From: Kordiimonadaceae bacterium
Lineage (GTDB): Bacteria; Pseudomonadota; Alphaproteobacteria; Sphingomonadales; Kordiimonadaceae
Length of the DNA stretch: 36,478 nt
Assembly (NCBI GenBank): GCA_017640725.1
Contig: JAEPQB010000005.1
Coordinates: 1 to 36,478, forward strand
Direction: 5' to 3'
Shown here: positions 34,072 to 36,478 of the stretch, in pieces
Layout: every line of letters starts with the position of its first letter
Position numbering within the stretch: position 1 is the stretch's first letter
Program-made: the position numbers and the translations under genes
Notes under the pieces: model-generated
Database searches by the model: none
What the model saw: only the letters and a program-made list of their open reading frames with translations
Told to the model about the DNA's origin: nothing

Positions 34072-34845
34072 ATGAAATACAAATCTATTGCCAAAACGGC
34101 ACTTAGAAAGATGGGATTGGCAATATATCGTATTCCAACAGAACGTCAGAGCGTTTCTTCTGGTTACAATTATGCCGTCAGTTACCCGAATGCTACTCTA
34201 GCCCCTTGGTTGGGGGATCGAGTATTTATGCAAACGTATGAGAGAGTGAAGCATAACACGCTCGTAGATATCTATAGGATGTATGAGCTTTGGGAGTTAG
34301 CTGGGCAAGCGCTACAAGCCGGCGGAGATATAGTTGAGGTTGGTGTTTGGCGGGGGGGGACAGGGTGTTTAATGGCGAAGCGTGCTGAGACGATGAATGC
34401 GTCTTCACGCGTTTTCTTATGTGATACCTTTTCTGGTGTGGTAAAGGCGGGTGCCGAAGATTCTAGTTATAAGGGTGGCGAGCACAGTGATACGGGCGTC
34501 ACGGTTCTTCGTAAGTTGGAAGCTGATCTTTCTCTCGACAATACGGAAGTTCTTGTAGGGGTTTTTCCGGATGCCACTGGCAACCTTCTTGCGACTAAGA
34601 ATATTTGCCTATGCCACATCGATGTCGATGTGTATCAGTCTGCGAAAGATGCGGTTGAGTTTGTTTGGGACCGGATACCTGCAGGTGGAGTGATCGTATT
34701 TGATGATTACGGCTTTGCTGGATGCGAGGGTGTGACCCGCTACGTTGATGAGCTTCGTACGCGTGATGACGTGTTTTTCTTTAATAATTTGAACGGCCAC
34801 GCCGTTATTCTGAAGCAGGGAGTTTTGCATGGCGACGTTTGCTAA
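34072..34845 (+). CDS. TylF/MycF-family O-methyltransferase
   Basis: A class I SAM-dependent methyltransferase of the TylF (macrocin O-methyltransferase) family, which methylates sugar hydroxyls using a metal ion. EVGVWRGG (89-96) is the SAM-binding loop, CDTF at 117-120 binds the ribose, and HIDVDVY (182-188) with DDYG (211-214) provide the metal and catalytic acids. In this locus it probably methylates a sugar of the glycan. The start is uncertain: ATG 34072, GTG 34069 and TTG 34063 all lie downstream of GGAGAA at 34055-34060. It follows the amidotransferase by about 50 bp and overlaps the next methyltransferase gene by 17 bp. Confidence 0.88.
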   Translation: MKYKSIAKTALRKMGLAIYRIPTERQSVSSGYNYAVSYPNATLAPWLGDRVFMQTYERVKHNTLVDIYRMYELWELAGQALQAGGDIVEVGVWRGGTGCLMAKRAETMNASSRVFLCDTFSGVVKAGAEDSSYKGGEHSDTGVTVLRKLEADLSLDNTEVLVGVFPDATGNLLATKNICLCHIDVDVYQSAKDAVEFVWDRIPAGGVIVFDDYGFAGCEGVTRYVDELRTRDDVFFFNNLNGHAVILKQGVLHGDVC

Positions 34846-35617
34846 CCTCAAAAAGATACTGGTTAACATTCCGCGCGCCGTGCGAGATCCTGGGCGGGCA
34901 GTCTCACTCGCGTATAGGAGGATGTTTCCATTTGGAATTTCGCCCAAAGACCCAGAGGCTTATCGGATCGGTGCCTGGTCGTTTGGTGATTTACCTAGGG
35001 TTGATCTTAGAGAGATTTTCCCTGGAATCGATGCTGCGGAAGTAAGGGTTCTGAGAAGTTACGACCGAAAAAGAGATCTTTCGCTGGATGCGCAAGAGGT
35101 TCTTGCTTTGATGGCGATTGCATCATTCATACAGCCAAAAAAAATAATCGAAATTGGAACCTCCGATGGAAATACGACGGTTAATTTGCTTGCGAATGCT
35201 GCCGATGAAGCCGTGATCACTACATTTGACTTGCCAGTTGATTGGAGTGGTGATTTTGAAATCTACGTGCCTGAAATGATGAGGAATGTGACTGATCGAA
35301 GTGCTGTAGGGAGGCAATATCGCAGTAGTGTGTATGCGGACCGTGTGATCCAAGTGCTGGGCGATAGTGCGCAAGTAGACTTTGATCAATTGGATGGGCC
35401 ATTCGATTTGGCATTCATTGATGGCTGCCATTTTTACGACTATGTGAAGAAGGACACTGAGAATGTGTTAGGGAGAATGTCTCCGGGAGGGGTCGTTGTG
35501 TGGCATGATTACGGCATGCTCAGCGATGTAAGCCGTGCGGTTGACGAATTGCCGAGAGACATGAACATTAAGGTAGTGGCTGGTACTAGGCTAGCAATCG
35601 CGCGTCTTGCGTCGTGA
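34829..35617 (+). CDS. Class I SAM-dependent methyltransferase (262 aa)
   Basis: A second methyltransferase with a different fold family from its neighbour (Methyltransf_24-like). EIGTSDGNTTVNL (108-120) is the SAM-binding loop, FIDGCHFYDYV (196-206) the metal/acidic segment and VVWHDYG (223-229) the catalytic-side strand. The first 80 residues are an N-terminal extension with a basic start (ANLKKILVNIPRAVRDPGR). The ATG at 34829 lies inside the 3' end of the TylF gene, with GGGAG seven bases upstream, so the two are coupled. Its target is probably another hydroxyl or amine of the same glycan; the sequence does not say which. Confidence 0.85.
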   Translation: MATFANLKKILVNIPRAVRDPGRAVSLAYRRMFPFGISPKDPEAYRIGAWSFGDLPRVDLREIFPGIDAAEVRVLRSYDRKRDLSLDAQEVLALMAIASFIQPKKIIEIGTSDGNTTVNLLANAADEAVITTFDLPVDWSGDFEIYVPEMMRNVTDRSAVGRQYRSSVYADRVIQVLGDSAQVDFDQLDGPFDLAFIDGCHFYDYVKKDTENVLGRMSPGGVVVWHDYGMLSDVSRAVDELPRDMNIKVVAGTRLAIARLAS

Positions 35618-35632
35618 GGCGGCATTGAAGCA

Positions 35633-36478
35633 ATGAGAATTGGGATAACAGACTTTTCAAGTTACAAGGCTGTAGTAATTGCGAGATATTTGAAAGAGAA
35701 TTATCCTGAAGTCCAAATTGTATCTATTGATACGAGGCCTTTTACCAAATTTCTGCGATCACGCTATTCAGATCATCATTTGGTCGTGTCAAACGGCTCT
35801 ATTGATGGATATATTCACGCAGTTGCAAAGATAGTTGAGCAATACAGTGTCGACGTACTGCTTCCGGTAAATTCGCAAGAATTGGGGCCATTTCTACGAG
35901 CTAGAACCAAATTTGGTCGGGCGTTGGAGTACTGGGGTAGTTACAAAGACTATTGCACGCTGCACGATAAAGCTAAATTTCAGGCTTTAGTCGAAGGTGC
36001 GAACCTACCGATTCCGAGATACTACGCGAAGCTATCTGATTGCATGGTACCTGCTGTCCTGAAGCCGGTTGGCAAATCATCCTCTAAGGGAGTGCGCTAT
36101 TTCTTAAGTGAGATGGAGTTAGACGAGTTCAAACGCGAATTCGTTGATGATAAAAGTGATTATATAATCCAAGAGTATAAAGACGGTTATGGTGCCGGAT
36201 TTTCCGGTTTTTTTAGAGATGGTATGATCGTGACAGGCTATGCTCATACCCGTCTAGCGGAATACCCAGTTTCTGGCGGATCAAGTGTGTATAGGAAGGG
36301 GGCGGATCCGGACAAGGCCGTCATCCTCGAGGGGCTCGTTCGTCGACTGCTTGGGCACGTGAAATGGTCTGGTTTTGGAATGTTTGAGTTTAAGGTGACG
36401 ACCTCTGGCGAAGTTGTGTTTATCGAATGTAACCCTCGCATCTGGGGGTCAATTGGTCAGGGACTCGCTAATCGAGTC
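35633..36478 (+). CDS. ATP-grasp ligase, cut by the window edge
   Basis: The first 282 codons of an ATP-grasp enzyme are open to the last base of the window with no stop. The N-terminal pre-ATP domain is residues 1 to about 105; VLKPVGKSSSKGV (142-154) is the ATP-binding loop, IIQEYKDG (178-185) the hinge, and FIECNPRIWGS (263-273) contains the metal-binding Glu265 and Asn267. Such carbohydrate/amino-acid ATP-grasp ligases join a carboxylate to an amine through an acyl-phosphate. In a uronic-acid-containing locus it might add an amino acid to a uronate carboxyl. The ATG at 35633 is 15 bp after the methyltransferase stop; its Shine-Dalgarno is weak. Confidence 0.85.
   Translation, partial: MRIGITDFSSYKAVVIARYLKENYPEVQIVSIDTRPFTKFLRSRYSDHHLVVSNGSIDGYIHAVAKIVEQYSVDVLLPVNSQELGPFLRARTKFGRALEYWGSYKDYCTLHDKAKFQALVEGANLPIPRYYAKLSDCMVPAVLKPVGKSSSKGVRYFLSEMELDEFKREFVDDKSDYIIQEYKDGYGAGFSGFFRDGMIVTGYAHTRLAEYPVSGGSSVYRKGADPDKAVILEGLVRRLLGHVKWSGFGMFEFKVTTSGEVVFIECNPRIWGSIGQGLANRV

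Noticed and set aside
1-36478. CRISPR array
   Set aside because: No regularly spaced direct repeats were seen; the only tandem repeat is the 8-bp GGGCCGAA unit near 4.1 kb.

Overview
The window looks like a chromosomal segment of an alphaproteobacterium. The left half (about 3.9-18.2 kb) has moderately GC-rich coding DNA, Shine-Dalgarno-led genes typical of that class (DUF1499 protein, Lrp/LysE pair, S1P-lyase-like PLP enzyme, paired crotonase-fold enzymes, acyl-CoA synthetase, amidase) and short palindromes of the kind dispersed in alphaproteobacterial genomes. I cannot name a genus from the sequence alone.

Layout. (1) 1-4.2 kb is accessory DNA: a 37-bp copy of part of the gene at 4220-4636, an orphan secreted protein, about 1.1 kb with no supportable gene, a wrecked IS4-type transposase and a cluster of related palindromes with an 8-bp tandem repeat. 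(2) 4.2-15.5 kb is metabolic: a minus-strand operon (amidase, class III aminotransferase, small conserved protein) diverging from an acyl-CoA synthetase plus DUF1499 gene around a perfect dyad; then a GNAT acetyltransferase, a metallo-beta-lactamase-fold hydrolase, a 67-aa membrane protein, an S1P-lyase-like enzyme and two divergent crotonase-fold enzymes. The set suggests acyl-CoA and amine/amide catabolism. (3) 15.6-18.3 kb holds a translationally coupled Lrp regulator and LysE exporter, tRNA-Pro(CGG) whose 5' end overlaps a hydrolase stop codon, and tRNA-Gln(TTG).

(4) From 18.5 kb to the right edge is a visibly more AT-rich surface-glycan locus starting just after tRNA-Gln. Five tightly packed genes encode a UDP-HexNAc 6-dehydrogenase (WbpA type), a fused 3-dehydrogenase/N-acetyltransferase (WbpB+WbpD), the matching aminotransferase (WbpE), a polyprenyl-type GT2 glycosyltransferase and a Wzx-type flippase. 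Together they would make a UDP-2,3-diacetamido-2,3-dideoxy-hexuronic acid and export a glycan carrying it. A deacetylase-like gene and a very large GT-C-like membrane protein follow. Facing this protein tail to tail are two overlapping genes that look like a split version of the same architecture. To the right lie a one-polypeptide glutaminase/PP-loop sugar amidotransferase, two methyltransferases and an ATP-grasp ligase cut by the window edge, which read as a glycan-decorating cassette.

The most unusual items are the fused-versus-split GT-C pair (25945-31703), the glutaminase/sugar-amidotransferase fusion (32050-34023), interlocked inverted repeats in the leader upstream of it (31801-31839), and the fused WbpB-WbpD enzyme. 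Functions are inferred from motifs and family resemblance read by eye. No database search was run.
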